From: Pelagophyceae sp. CCMP2097
Lineage: Eukaryota; Sar; Pelagophyceae
Reading direction: 5' to 3'
Assembly (NCBI GenBank): GCA_026770575.1
Contig: MU657178.1
Location: 75,680 to 105,742, forward strand
Length of the DNA stretch: 30,063 nt
A program made the position numbers and the translations under genes. Below are positions 8,582-18,147 of the stretch, piece after piece. Below the pieces are notes generated by a model that was not told where the DNA came from, did not search any database, and was given only the letters and a program-made list of their open reading frames with translations. Numbering within the stretch: the first letter of the stretch is position 1; each line of letters opens with the position of its first letter.

Positions 8582-11243
8582 ATGGCGCAGTACTTTGGCT
8601 GCGTTATAGCGGGACGTCCAATGCTCACCGAGTAAGTCCGCCTCGTACGCCGCGCCTCTCCGACGCTCGGCTAGTTTCACTATGATCGACATCGGCAAGT
8701 GCGTCGCCCAGATCCCGCGGCCGGCGGAGGTGCACGAAATCTGTTTCTTCTTGCTACCAGGCGCATCGCTTCCGGTAAGTGCCGCATATACCCGTCGTTT
8801 GCCCCGGTCAGCGGCAAACGGGACACGCGACCAATGGCAAACGGCCCCGTATACGGAATCTCGTCCGGGGTACGACGGGGGTCTCCCGCGGCCAAAGGCG
8901 GGGTCCCAGGGCCTCTAGACGGTTGCGGAGGGCTTCGGCCCCTCTCGAGGGCGACGCTGCCTCATCGGGTCCCGCGCAGGTCGGCAATTGCGCGGTGCTT
9001 TATTGGACGGCGGACGGCGTCCAATGGTCTGTGCTTGGGGCCATTTCGATCAACAAACAGTCTGGCATCTTCCGAACGTCGAAACCCGCGTCCAAGAAGA
9101 GGCGGCTCGACGACTCGACGACGGCTCCTTCAGACGGCCTCTTCAGACAGCCACTCGAGAAGACCCCTCGAGAAGACCCCTCGAGAAGACCCCCATAGAC
9201 GGCCACTCGGGACGGCGCCTTGAGAAAGCGCCTTTAGACGGCCACTCGAGAAGACACCTTTAGACAGCCTCTGGAGAAGGGGCCGTTTCGACGATCCGTC
9301 GAAACGGTGCTTATAGACGACGTCTTCTGTTTTTTTAGACGACGTCTTCAGACGGCCACTCGAGACGGCCTCTTTAGACGGCCTCTTTAGACGGCCGCTC
9401 GAGACGGCCTCTTTAGAAGGCCGCTCGAGACAGCCCCTCGAGAGGGCCACTCGAGACGGCGCTTCGGGACGGCGCCTCGAGAAGGGGCCTTGAAACGGCA
9501 CCTTGAAACGCCCCTCGAGGCGACGCCTTGAGGAAATAAGCTTGCTGAGGCTTTGCAAGTGGTCACAAATTGCAGGGGCCCGTCCGGAGGGCTCTTCAAG
9601 GGCCCTCGAAAGAGCCCTTTCAAGCGACCGCGCAGAGGTCGTGCAAGTTGCCACAAAAGAGGCCTCGCAGGGGCCCGTTCGGAGGGCTCTTCAAGGCTTC
9701 TTGAAAGAGGCCGTCCAAGAGGCCTGTAAGTGACCGTACAGAGGCAAGTGGCCGCGAAAAAGGCCTTGCAGGGTACTGTCGAGCACCCGGTGGCGGCGGT
9801 GTTTTCGGGTCTTCAATTTGTGACAAACCCAAAGGGTCGCGAGTTTGTCAAACGACCAAACCCGTCTTCGAGAGGTCGGGTTTGTGCCACGGCCAGATCC
9901 ACTCAAAGACGGGTCGACCAAAACGCTTTCACCCGGCAACCCGACCCGCGGGTTGAAGGGCGAAATCCGAACTCGTCCCTGCTCCTGCCCAAACGGCTCC
10001 AAAAGCGTCCAAAAGGGCCGTCCCGAGGGCCGTCTCAAGGTCGTTTTGAGGCCGTCTCGAGACTGCCAAGGGGGCCTTCAAGAGGGCCGTCGAGAGACTA
10101 GTCTCGAGGGCCGTCTCGAGGGCCGTCTCAAGGTCGTTTTGAGGCCGTCTCGAGACTGCCAAGGGGGCCTTCAAGAGGGCCGTCGAGAGACTAGTCTCGA
10201 GGGCCGTCTCGAAGACCGTCTCGAGGACCGTCTTCAGAACCGTCTCAAGGTCGCCTTGAGGTCGTCGAAAGGCCGCCTAGAGGGCATTCTCGAAGATCGT
10301 CTCGAGGATCGATGATCGTCTGAAGAGTCGTCTCAAGGTCCGTCTAGAGGACCGTCTCAAAGCCATATTGAGGATCGTCTCGACTGCCGTCTCGAGGTCC
10401 GTCTAGAGGGCCGTCTTGAGGACCGTCCCGAGGACTGTCTTAAACCCGTACACCGAGACGTGGGGCTCGAGACGCGCGGTCTCTCCCGAGATGCGCGGTC
10501 TCTGTCCCCCGAGACGCGGAGGCCTCTCCCGCGGCCCCTCCCGGGCCCTGCCTCTTCTCGCCCTGGTTTCTTTGGGCATCCTTTCTCCCTTTGTCTGCAA
10601 GGCCTATTTTGCCTCACAGTTCTTGGCCCACGGACGAGTCGTTGCGGTCCGCCCCCGCCGTGCAGCTCGGCGTGAGCGTCGAGCCCGATGCCGTCGTCGC
10701 GAATTTGGACCTCGTCCTGAGCGGCGTCGACGACCGACAGCAGTACCATTCCAGCGTCCATCCGAAGCCACCCAGGGAGCTCCAACGGTGCCGTTGCTCG
10801 CGCGCGACTGATGGGTCTCGCCCCTCGCGCGCCCCCGACGACGGTGCAGGTCTGCGCTAAAGATTGCCCAGGATTTGTTCGATTTCATGGCCTCGTTCGC
10901 CGCGCCCGCCGGCCCGAGCGGCGTTTGTGCCAGCGTCAAACGAGCATCGATCACGGCAAACGCTGCGACGAAGGCGTCCGTCGGAGACGTGGTGCCAGGG
11001 ACGCGGCCGCAGAGGCGCGATGCACACGTGTGGGGAGCGGCCGAGCGGTGGACGGGTGGATATGTCGAAAAGCATATAGTAATTCCCATCACCGGGTGGA
11101 TATGTCGAAAAGCATACAATTCCCATCACCGCCCCGCCGAACTCTAGGTTCTCGCCGTCCCCGCCGCCGCGATCAACCGCTGGCTCCAGCGCTTCCAGGA
11201 AAAGTATGCGCGAGACCCCAACTTCTTCCTAAAGCGATCATAA
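8582..11243 (+). CDS. Hikeshi-family HSP70 nuclear import carrier (OPI10/C11orf73 homolog), 6 exons
   Basis: Hikeshi carries HSP70 into the nucleus during heat stress. Inferred exons: 8582-8631, 8675-8774, 8980-9077, 10620-10742, 10850-10922, 11148-11243. They give 179 residues, against 197 in human. Landmarks in order: N-terminal YFGCVIAGRPML; HEICFFLLPGASLP joined to VGNCAVLYW exactly where human has FPEGMGGSVYF; WSVLGAISINKQSGIFRTS; AVQLGVSVEPDAV; KIAQDLFDFMASFA; and the C-terminal INRWLQRFQEKYARDPNFF before TAA. Phases agree at every join. Exon 3 could end at 9089 instead, exon 4 could begin at 10602, and the exon 5 donor has other phase-0 options. Intron 3 is about 1.5 kb and consists almost wholly of composite repeat; the other introns are 43, 205, 107 and 225 nt. 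Confidence 0.85.
9110..10450. repeat. Composite repeat, copy 3, inside Hikeshi intron 3
   Basis: Positions 9120-9530 are a minisatellite of CCTCGAGAAGACC / AGACGGCC units. Positions 9550-9800 hold the GGGCTCTTCAAG / GAGGCCTTGCAGGG module. Positions 9790-9990 are the GGGTCGGGTTTG module. Positions 10010-10440 are a second minisatellite of GGGCCGTCTCGAG units. Within the last block, about 115 bp starting near 10028 are repeated almost exactly from about 10125. The whole element fits between the donor and acceptor of one Hikeshi intron. Confidence 0.75.
11054..11130. repeat. Tandem duplication (about 40 bp x 2) in Hikeshi intron 5
   Basis: GGGTGGATATGTCGAAAAGC is followed by ATA, a short variable stretch and ATTCCCATCACC. 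Copies occupy 11054-11093 and 11094-11130; the second is 3 bp shorter. A recent tandem duplication about 20 bp before the final acceptor. Confidence 0.85.
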
Positions 11244-11806
11244 TGCAACTATTACACCCTCTAACGATGCACGGCAGTCGGGACGCAACTCTCACCGCCG
11301 ACGATTATCACGCCAGACACCAAAGGAGGCCCCGGGGACGCAGCGCAACGCTGCGCGACACCGGCAAAGACGATCCGGCAAAGGCGGCGATGCGAACAAG
11401 GGGCCTATGCGTACAAGGGGCCTCGCGGTTGGGTCCGTAGAATCTACAATTGTATCGCTTCGTCGCGGCGCCAAGAATCCAACGCGTAGTCGCGGCGCCA
11501 AAAGCACAGTGCCGCGCCCCCGCCGCTGGCTGCGCCCACAGCGAGGCCGCCGCCGGCTGCGAGTCGCGTCCGCAGCCGGGTGCGGCATGGGCTTCGGCAT
11601 GATGCTTGTAAGGGACTCCGCGCGGCGCCGTAAGAGCAGCCGCGGTCGCGGCATTAGGCGTGCACGTCGACTGCGTGCCTCTCGACGGCCTCCCGACGAC
11701 ACCACCGGGCAAACGCGCAAACCAAGGCCGCCCCCTGCAAAGGGGTCTTTTATGCCGCCCACTCGACTCGCAATCGTCGCTTCGGGGACCAGAAGCTTTC
11801 CAACCC
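11244..11806. other. Intergenic stretch between Hikeshi and WD40 gene 2 (convergent)
   Basis: 563 bp. Several arginine- or alanine-rich frames are open on both strands, but none shows a domain, a repeat of a known family or a convincing start. A 12-bp GTCGCGGCGCCA motif recurs at about 11462 and 11492. No gene called. Confidence 0.4.
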
Positions 11807-12883
11807 TTATGATACGACATGCCAGATCCGTGCCGTCCTGTCAGCGCTCGCCGTCACGACTTGAGTGCCGTCGGGCGAGAAGGCGCAGCTCATGACGTAG
11901 TTGGTGTGCCCCTCGAGCGCCGTCTGCGGCGCTCCCGTCTCGGCGTCCCAGAGTCGCGCCGTCCCGTCGTGGCTCGCCGTCACGATGCGTTTGCCGTTGG
12001 GCGAGAACGCGCAGCTCGTGACGGGGCCGGTGTGACCCTCGAGCGTCAGCAGCAGCGCGCCCGTCTCGGCGTCCCAGAGCCGCGCCGTCTTGTCGTTGCT
12101 CGCCGTCACGATGCGCGTGCCGTCGGGCGAGAACGCACAGTAGTTGACGTAGCCGGCGTGCCCCTCGAGCGTCATCTGCAGCGCGCCCGTCTCGGCGTCC
12201 CAGAGCCGCACAGTCTTGTCCCTGCTCGCCGTCACGAGGCGCTTGCCATCGGGCGAGAACGCGCAGCTGTAGACTGTGTTAGTGTGCCCCTCGAGCGTCT
12301 GCAACATGCACTTCTCGGCGTCCCAAATCCGCGCCGTCTTGTCGAAGCTCGCTGTCACGAGGCACTTGCCGTCGGGCGAGAACGCGCAGCTCCAGATGTA
12401 GTGGGTGTGCCCCTCGAGCGTCGTCAGCAGCGCGCCTGTCTCGGCGTCCCAGATCCGCACCGTCCCGTCTTCACTCGTCGTCGCGATGCGCTTGCCGTCG
12501 GGCGAGAACGCGCAGCTCAAGACGCCGTCGGTGTGCCCCTCGAGCGTCGTCAGCAGCGCACCTGTCCCGGCGTCCCAGAGACGCACCGTCCAATCGCCGC
12601 TCGCCGTCATGATGCGCTTGCCGTCGGGCGAGAGCGCGCAGCTCAAGACGGCGCCGTTGTGCCCCTCAAAGATGGCTGTGCCCTCGAAGATGCGGTCCTG
12701 CCAGATGAGTCTGCGCAAGGCCGGCGCCATGACCGGCGCGTTGCGGGCGACTCGTTTGTTAATTAAGAGAGCGTCCAGCGCGGCCGCCTGCCGCAGGATT
12801 TGCGCGAGGAGGTCGCTCAATTCAAACACCTCGAGGACCGGCGCGGACCCGACGGCTCGCGAGGCCTCGTCGACGACGCCCAT
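11807..12883 (-). CDS. F-box-like/WD40 seven-bladed propeller protein (copy 2, intact)
   Basis: 358 residues, intronless, starting at ATG 12883 in the strong context GCGACCATGG. Residues about 15-62 carry the shared F-box-like helices (VFELSDLLAQILRQAAALDA, ARNAPVMAPALRRLIWQDRI). Seven regular WD40 blades then run to the C-terminal ARIWHVVS. Blade cores are almost identical (SCAFSPDGKRIVTAS, TARLWDAETGALL), also at the DNA level. It heads a minus-strand tandem array with the copies at 13449 and 14949. With copy 1 it is one of only two undamaged members here. A role as a ubiquitin-ligase substrate receptor is inferred from the F-box-like part; a plain scaffold is also possible. Confidence 0.88.
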   Translation of the reverse strand: MGVVDEASRAVGSAPVLEVFELSDLLAQILRQAAALDALLINKRVARNAPVMAPALRRLIWQDRIFEGTAIFEGHNGAVLSCALSPDGKRIMTASGDWTVRLWDAGTGALLTTLEGHTDGVLSCAFSPDGKRIATTSEDGTVRIWDAETGALLTTLEGHTHYIWSCAFSPDGKCLVTASFDKTARIWDAEKCMLQTLEGHTNTVYSCAFSPDGKRLVTASRDKTVRLWDAETGALQMTLEGHAGYVNYCAFSPDGTRIVTASNDKTARLWDAETGALLLTLEGHTGPVTSCAFSPNGKRIVTASHDGTARLWDAETGAPQTALEGHTNYVMSCAFSPDGTQVVTASADRTARIWHVVS

Positions 12884-13079
12884 GGTCGCGCAGCCGCGGG
12901 CTACAGCGTGGGCCTCGACGCGCCTCCGCAGGAAGCAAGCGACAATCCGAGGCGCGGCACTGATATCTTCTTCTGCTCGACTCGAGCGCTAGATTCCGAT
13001 TCCGAAAATTTATTTTACTTCGAACTTCAAGTCAAGTTCAAGCGGACTCGGATTTTTCAAGAATCTGGCCGACACTGCT

Positions 13080-13448
13080 TTGCCAACCTCGAGGCTCCCT
13101 TGGCTGCTGCAGATCACTGGTACACGCATGCGAGGGCTTTGCTCCGCCACTGTAGAGGCAAGCCTTGGTGATGATCGGGGTTCACGTTTTTTAAAAGGGA
13201 AATTTGAATGCGCACTGGCAGAGGCAAAGCCTGAGCGGGAGGCCGCGACGCAGCCATTGTGTGGGATTCAGCCGCGGCGGGCATCGCCTGTTGGTTTTTA
13301 AGCAGCCTCAGTGGAGTGCATGATAGAATAAGAAGGCATGAGAGCCCAAGAGCTATCAGGCCCCTGGATGCAGGCCGCTCGAGCTGCCCGTGCGAATCGC
13401 ATCCAAGCTCGACTCCCCAAAGACGGCTCGACTCCCCAAAGAACAACA
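13080..13448 (-). repeat. WD40-array spacer repeat, unit 1
   Basis: Shares sequence with 14680-14950 and 22085-22420: AACCTCGAGG..CCCTTGGC, then ATGCGAGGGCTTTGCTCCGC, TGTAGAGGCAAGCC, GATCGGGGT..., and near the end CTCGACTCCCCAAAGA before the next gene's 3' end. The spacer was therefore copied together with the genes as a head-to-tail unit. Confidence 0.75.
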
Positions 13449-14514
13449 TTAGGATGACACATGGCAGAGCCGCGCCGTCTTGTCCCAGCTCGCCGTTGCG
13501 AGGCGCGTGCCGTCGGGCGAGAACGCGCAGCACCAGAGGAAGTCGGTGTGCTCCTCGAGCGCCGTTTGCAGCGCGCCCGTCTCGGCGTCCCAGAGCCGTG
13601 CCGTCTTGTCGTAGCTCGCCGTCACGATGCGCTTGCCGTCGGGCGAGAACGCGCTGCACAAGACGCCGTCGGTGTGCCCCTCAAGAGCAGCGCGCCCGTT
13701 GCAGCGTCCCAGAGCCGCGCCGTCCCGTCGCGAATCGCCGTCACGACGCCCTCGCCGTCGGGCGAGAACGCGCAGCTGTTGACGTAGCTAGTGTGCCCCT
13801 CGAGCGTCAGCAGCAGCGCGCCCGTCTCGGCTTCCCAGAGCCGCGCCGTCTTGTCCCAGCTTGCTGTCACGATGCGCTTGCCGTCGGGCGAGAACGCGCA
13901 GCTGTTGACGTAGCTAGTGTGCCCCTCGAGCGTCGGCGCGCCCGTCACGGCGTCCCAGATCATCGCCGTCCCGTCATAGCTCGCCGTCACGACGCGCTCG
14001 CCGTTGGGCGAGAATGCGCAGCTCGTGACGGAGCCGTTGTGCCCTTCGAGCGCCATCTGCAGCATGCCCGTCTCGACGTCCCAGAGCCGCGCCGTGCCGT
14101 CGCGATGCGCGTGCCATCGGGCGAGAACGCGCAGCTCAAGACGCCACCGGTGTGCCCCTTCAACGTCGTCAGCAGCGCGCCCGTCTCCGCGTCCCAGAGC
14201 TGCGCCGTTCCGTCGCCGCTCGCCGTCACGAGGCGCTTGCCGTCGGGCGAGAACGCGCTGCACAAGACGTCGAAGGTGTGCCCCTTGAGGATTGCGGTGC
14301 CCTTCAAGATGCGGTCCTTCCAAATGAGTCTGCGCACGGCCTGCGCCACGGCCCGCGAGTTGCGGGCGACTCGTTTATTCACGAAGATCGCGTCCAGCGC
14401 GGCCGCCTGCCGCAGGATTTGCGCGAGGAGGTCGTCCTGCTCAAACACGTCGAGGGCCGGCGCGAGCTCGACGGCGGGTTGCGACTCGACGGCTGAGGCC
14501 TCGTCGACGTCCAT
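13449..14514 (-). pseudogene. F-box-like/WD40 protein, copy 3, two frameshifts
   Basis: Begins at ATG 14514 (MDVDEASAVESQ) with the F-box-like part (VFEQDDLLAQILRQAAALDA, RRLIWKDRILKG). Seven blades can be traced, but in three frames. In blade 2 a deletion near 14099-14103 removes part of TAS-DGTARL and shifts frame. About 10 bp missing near 13685 shifts it again before the last two blades, which end ARLCHVSS at 13449. Both lesions are short deletions inside the repeated DNA, as expected from slippage or misaligned recombination. No splice sites would repair both. Read errors are an alternative. Confidence 0.8.
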
Positions 14515-14679
14515 GGTCGCCCAGCCGCGTGCTACAGCATGGGCCTCGACGGGTGCGGCAGAAAGCAAACGACGATCCGAGGCGCAGCTCTGGCTCGGAC
14601 CGACTCTGCTCGAGCTCGATCCCTTTGAAGCGGACGAATGGGATCTGGAATCGGGCAGACACATCTCTACAAACCTCGA

Positions 14680-14948
14680 GAGCGTCCCTTGGCTACTGCG
14701 GATCGCAAGGTTGATACGCGAATGCGAGGGCTTTGCTCCGCCGTTGTAGAGGCAAGCCTTGACGACGATCGGGGTCTATGTTTGAAGGGAAACTTGAATG
14801 CGCAAAGGCACGCGCGCGGCCGCGACACAGGCATCTGAGCTCCAGAGCTGCCAGGCCCCTGGATGAAGGCCGCTCGAGCTGCACGTGCGAGTCATGTCCA
14901 ACCTCGGCTCCCCAAAGACGGTCCGAGGACACAGAAGCTTTTCAAACA
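14680..14948 (-). repeat. WD40-array spacer repeat, unit 2
   Basis: Second copy of the spacer (AACCTCGAGAGCGTCCCTTG, GCGAGGGCTTTGCTCCGCCG, GGGTCTATGTTTGAAGGGAA). Near 14888-14950 it carries the sequence also found after WD40 gene 1 on the other strand (1700-1757: AAGCTTCTGTGTCCTCG, GGTTGGACATGACT). This ties the distant copy 1 to the array. Confidence 0.75.
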
Positions 14949-15340
14949 TTAAGATGGGACATGCCAGAGCCGCGCCGTCTCGTCTTCGCTCGCCGTCACG
15001 ACGCGCTCGCCGACGGGCGAGAACGCGCAGCACCAGACGTAGTGGGTTTGCCCCCTGAGTGTCATCAGCAGCGCGCCCGTCTCGGCGTCCCAGAGCCGTG
15101 CCCTCTTGCCGTAGCTCGCCGTCACGGTGCGCGTGCCGTCGGGCGAGAACGCGCCGCTGAAGACGATGCCGGTGTGCCCCTTTCAAGATGCGGTCCTTCC
15201 AGATGAGTCTGCTTGCGGCCGGCGCCACGGCCCACGCGTTGTGGGCGACTTGTTCGCGAAGGGCGCGTCCAGCCTGCCGCAGGATATGCGCGACGACGTC
15301 GCTCTGCCGAGCGAGTGCGCGGCGCCGAGCGAGTGCGCGC
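14949..15340 (-). pseudogene. F-box-like/WD40 remnant, copy 4 (two blades)
   Basis: The N-terminal helices are recognisable (DVVAHILRQAG, then AVAPAASRLIWKDRILKG). The frame then shifts, and only two WD40 blades remain before RLWHVPS and a stop at 14949. Five blades are missing. No start codon matches the paralogs. The upstream part abuts the 3' end of the sulfotransferase gene at 15431. Confidence 0.7.
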
Positions 15341-15430
15341 AGCCGCGGTCGAGCGCCAGCCCACGACGGACCCCGCGAGACATCCGTCGGACTTGGCTTT
15401 GAGCGAGGCGCGCGCCGGTTAGGTTCACCG

Positions 15431-18006
15431 TCATGGCGCTCGTCTGCGGCGCGCGGGCGCCCGGAGTGCGTGCCTTGCACACGCGGCGACGAGGCCTTGC
15501 TGCGCCGTTTCGACGTCGGCGACGAGCGCCGATCGCTCCGCGTCCCCCGCGCGGTCTGCGTCCGCCGCGTGCCCGGCCGAAGACGACGACGGGTGCAGCC
15601 GGGCCACGCCTGGGAGAATCCACAGGTCGAGGCGCCGGCGCAAAAATCATCGCCGCAAACCGGCGCGGACGCGAGGGGGGCGCTCACGCTTTGCGAGGGA
15701 TTCGATGTCGTCTAGGCGCGTGAATCGGCCGAGGCGACTGAGCGTTGGTGAATCGTGTTTCTGCAAAGCGTCGAAGCCTACGCTCATACGTCGAAGGCCT
15801 TTTGCGCGTCGCGGCGGTGCGCACCAAAGTGCTCGCATTTCGCCGCCGGCGGTGGCGGCAGCGACTCGAGCTGCATGGCCAAAGCGCCGGCGCCGAGCAC
15901 GAGCATAGCGACTTCTGACCTGCGCGTGTGCGTCATTCCAGCATGTGTGTCTATTCCAGTGTTTCCAAACGCCTCTGGCGCAAAGGGCCTCTTACGCGCA
16001 GCCGTCGGCGCTCTTTGCAGAAAAAAAGAAGGGCCTCTTACGCGCAGCCGCCGGCGCTCTTCGCAAAGTTTCGTTTGTCGCAGACGGATTTGACCAGGTC
16101 ACAAGGGTTGCGCGTCGTGAGCGCGATTCGCAGTTCCGAAGTGACGCCGAGGCCCGAAATACCATGAGCGATCAATCTCACCGACGGCATCTGCACCGCC
16201 TTGTTCGGAGATCCCCACCAGTTCGGGTACGACATCATGCCCTCGCCGGCAGTCCAGGGCGGGGTGAAGCCGCGGGAGCGGAGGAACGCCATCGCGGCGT
16301 CATTCCTACGAAGACGTCCGCTGCCATCCACGCCCTCCCCGCGTCCAAAGGCACGGGTTCCCGTGTGTCGGTTTCCAGGCGGGGCCTCGAGACCGGTCGG
16401 TGGTGGTCCAGACGGGGGCCCTCGACCGGGGTCGGCGAAAGGCATCGGAGACGCTCCACGGGCCCGGAGACGGGTCCGGAGACGGTCCTGGAGACGCCAT
16501 CGACAGGGCCGGAGATTTCTCCCAGCGGGGCCGTCTCCCGGCCCGTCGACGGACCTTCTCCACGACCTTCTCTGGACCTGTCTCTGGGACCGTCTCTGGG
16601 ACCGTCCCTGGGACCGTCTCTGAGACCGTCTCTGGGACCGTCGACGGACGTCGAGAGACCGTCTTCGGGGCCGTCTCTGGGGCCGTCTCCGGGACCGCAG
16701 AGGACCGTCTCCGTGCCCTTATGCTGGGACCGTTTGGGGGGGGGGCTTCGACGGCAAAGTCTCCGAACCGTCTCTGGGACCGTCTCCGAAACCGTCTCCA
16801 GGGCCGTCTCCGGGGCTGTCTCCGAAACTGTCTCTGGGACCGTCCCTGGGACCGTCCCCGAGACTTCCGCGGGCCCGCAGTGGGAAAAATGGTTGGGGGG
16901 CCCCGGTTGGGGGCCCCCGGTAGCACATCCCTGCCACTTCACCTGCCGCCGAGCGTGTTCAGGGCGAAGAGCTTGACGCCGCGGTCCGCGGCCGCTGCCG
17001 CGACGTCGTTTGCTGCCTGAAAAGCCGATATCCTCTTTGAGGATATCCTCTTTGAGCATCCTGGATCACTCGGGGGAAACACCACGCCGACTCGATAGAG
17101 GCTTCTCCAGGAATGCAGAGGGCGGCCTCCCCTCGGGCGCCTCCCGCCGTCCATGCGGCGCACCTCGTTTCGCGACGCCTCGAGCGCGGCGATGTCAGAG
17201 GCCATTTCAGAGTTGAAACGCGCCGCCGCCCGCTGCCACGCCAGCGGCCTACCGGCGGCCGTCAAAGGTGTTTCGTCAGTGAATGGCCCCTCGAGGGGCA
17301 GTGCGACGGGACCGTAGAAAGGGACCGTAGAGAGGGTCCTCCGCTCTTCCACGCACCCGACCAGAGTGGGCTTGCAGCGGTTCCGGCACTGCTCCAGGAG
17401 CGACTTGTACCAGTGATGGCCCGTGCCTTCAAGGCCCGCGATAAAAAGGAAGACCACTCGGTCACTTTCCGCCGCTTCGCCCCGCAGAGCCGCCGGCTTT
17501 GCGCCCGCGCGAACCATCGCCAATTCTAGAGAAGCGGAGCGGAGCGCGGCCTCGTGCAGCACCTAGGGAGCGAATGGAGAACCGGAGAGACTGTGGACCC
17601 GCTTGTATAGAGGGACTTTAGGGACCCGGTATAAAGGCCTGTCTAGAGAGCCATGCACCATAGAGGTCTAGGGGACCTTACAGAGGGGCTCTGCAACGAC
17701 GATTTGGTGAGAGGCCAGTATAGAGAGACCCAGAGGGCCCCCATCTCTGCAGGACCCCGTTTCTGCACGCCCCGGTCCGGAGCGCCCTCTTTCCGGAGCG
17801 TGTCTCTGGACGCAGTTCCGCGCCGCCGTCTCCGCGAGGCGCTGTGCCGTGGCGGCGAGGGGCATCAGCGCGCCGCGGAACGCGCGGGGGTTCGTGGGCT
17901 TGAGTGCATGTGTGACCAAGTAGAGGGACAAAAGCGACACAACGGCCGCCGCTGCGAGCAAAACCGCGCCGCGCGGCTTGACGTCCCGGCGGTCCTTGTC
18001 CGACAT
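15431..18006 (-). CDS. Sulfotransferase-like type II membrane protein, 6 exons
   Basis: Probably transfers sulfate from PAPS to a Golgi substrate such as a glycan. Inferred exons: 18006-17812, 17562-16943, 16305-16042, 15919-15790, 15760-15688, 15609-15431. Phases agree, giving 486 residues. A short basic tail and hydrophobic residues about 14-33 (AVLLAAAAVVSLLSLYL) form a signal anchor. The 5'-phosphosulfate loop is FIAGLEGTGHHWYKSLLEQC near residues 103-122. MSYPNWWGSPNKAVQMP near 296-312 and TTRNPCDLVKS near 335-345 (3'-phosphate-binding R and S) follow. The last exons (SRLGRFTRLDDIESLAKR and an Ala-rich helix) are less certain; without the 29-nt intron 4 (15761-15789) the frame stops at 15784. 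Intron 2 is a minisatellite. Divergent from the FMN reductase gene. Confidence 0.75.
15982..16065 (-). repeat. Tandem duplication containing a splice donor (sulfotransferase intron 3)
   Basis: The 3' end of exon 3 plus its donor (on the coding strand AGAGCGCCG-CGGCTGCGC then GTAAGAGGCCC) occurs twice, offset by 46 bp: plus-strand GGGCCTCTTACGCGCAGCCG at 16031 and at 15985. A pyrimidine stretch separates them. The inner copy is used in the gene model (donor at 16041-16040). Use of the second donor (15995-15994) would add 46 nt and change frame. Confidence 0.8.
16540..16870. repeat. Minisatellite in sulfotransferase intron 2
   Basis: Many degenerate copies of about 12 bp, CTGGGACCGTCT / CCGAAACCGTCT. 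They lie wholly inside intron 2 (16306-16942) and are related in style to the GGGCCGTCTCGAG minisatellites elsewhere in the window. The array can be read in frame on both strands, giving long spurious repetitive proteins. Confidence 0.8.
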
Positions 18007-18147
18007 GGCCGCGGGCGCGGCGATCGACGCGAGGGGCGTCAATTCTGTTCGATTCCAGATTCGGCCCAAACGGAGCCTCGCTGAATCCTTCGGAAAACCC
18101 GGCACGACCGTCGAACGCCGCCGACGACGGCGACGTCGGACGCCTCG
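18007..18147. promoter_or_regulatory. Divergent promoter region, sulfotransferase / FMN reductase
   Basis: Only 141 bp separate the two start codons, so the promoters must share this stretch or overlap the 5' exons. Nothing like a TATA box is evident. Confidence 0.45.

Noticed and set aside
11292..11820. Minus-strand Ala/Arg-rich frames downstream of Hikeshi
   Set aside because: Three overlapping frames are equally open, none with a plausible domain; best explained by GC-rich composition.
16235..17059. Repetitive ETVSETVPETV-type frames on either strand
   Set aside because: Translation of the intron 2 minisatellite of the sulfotransferase gene; no independent gene evidence.
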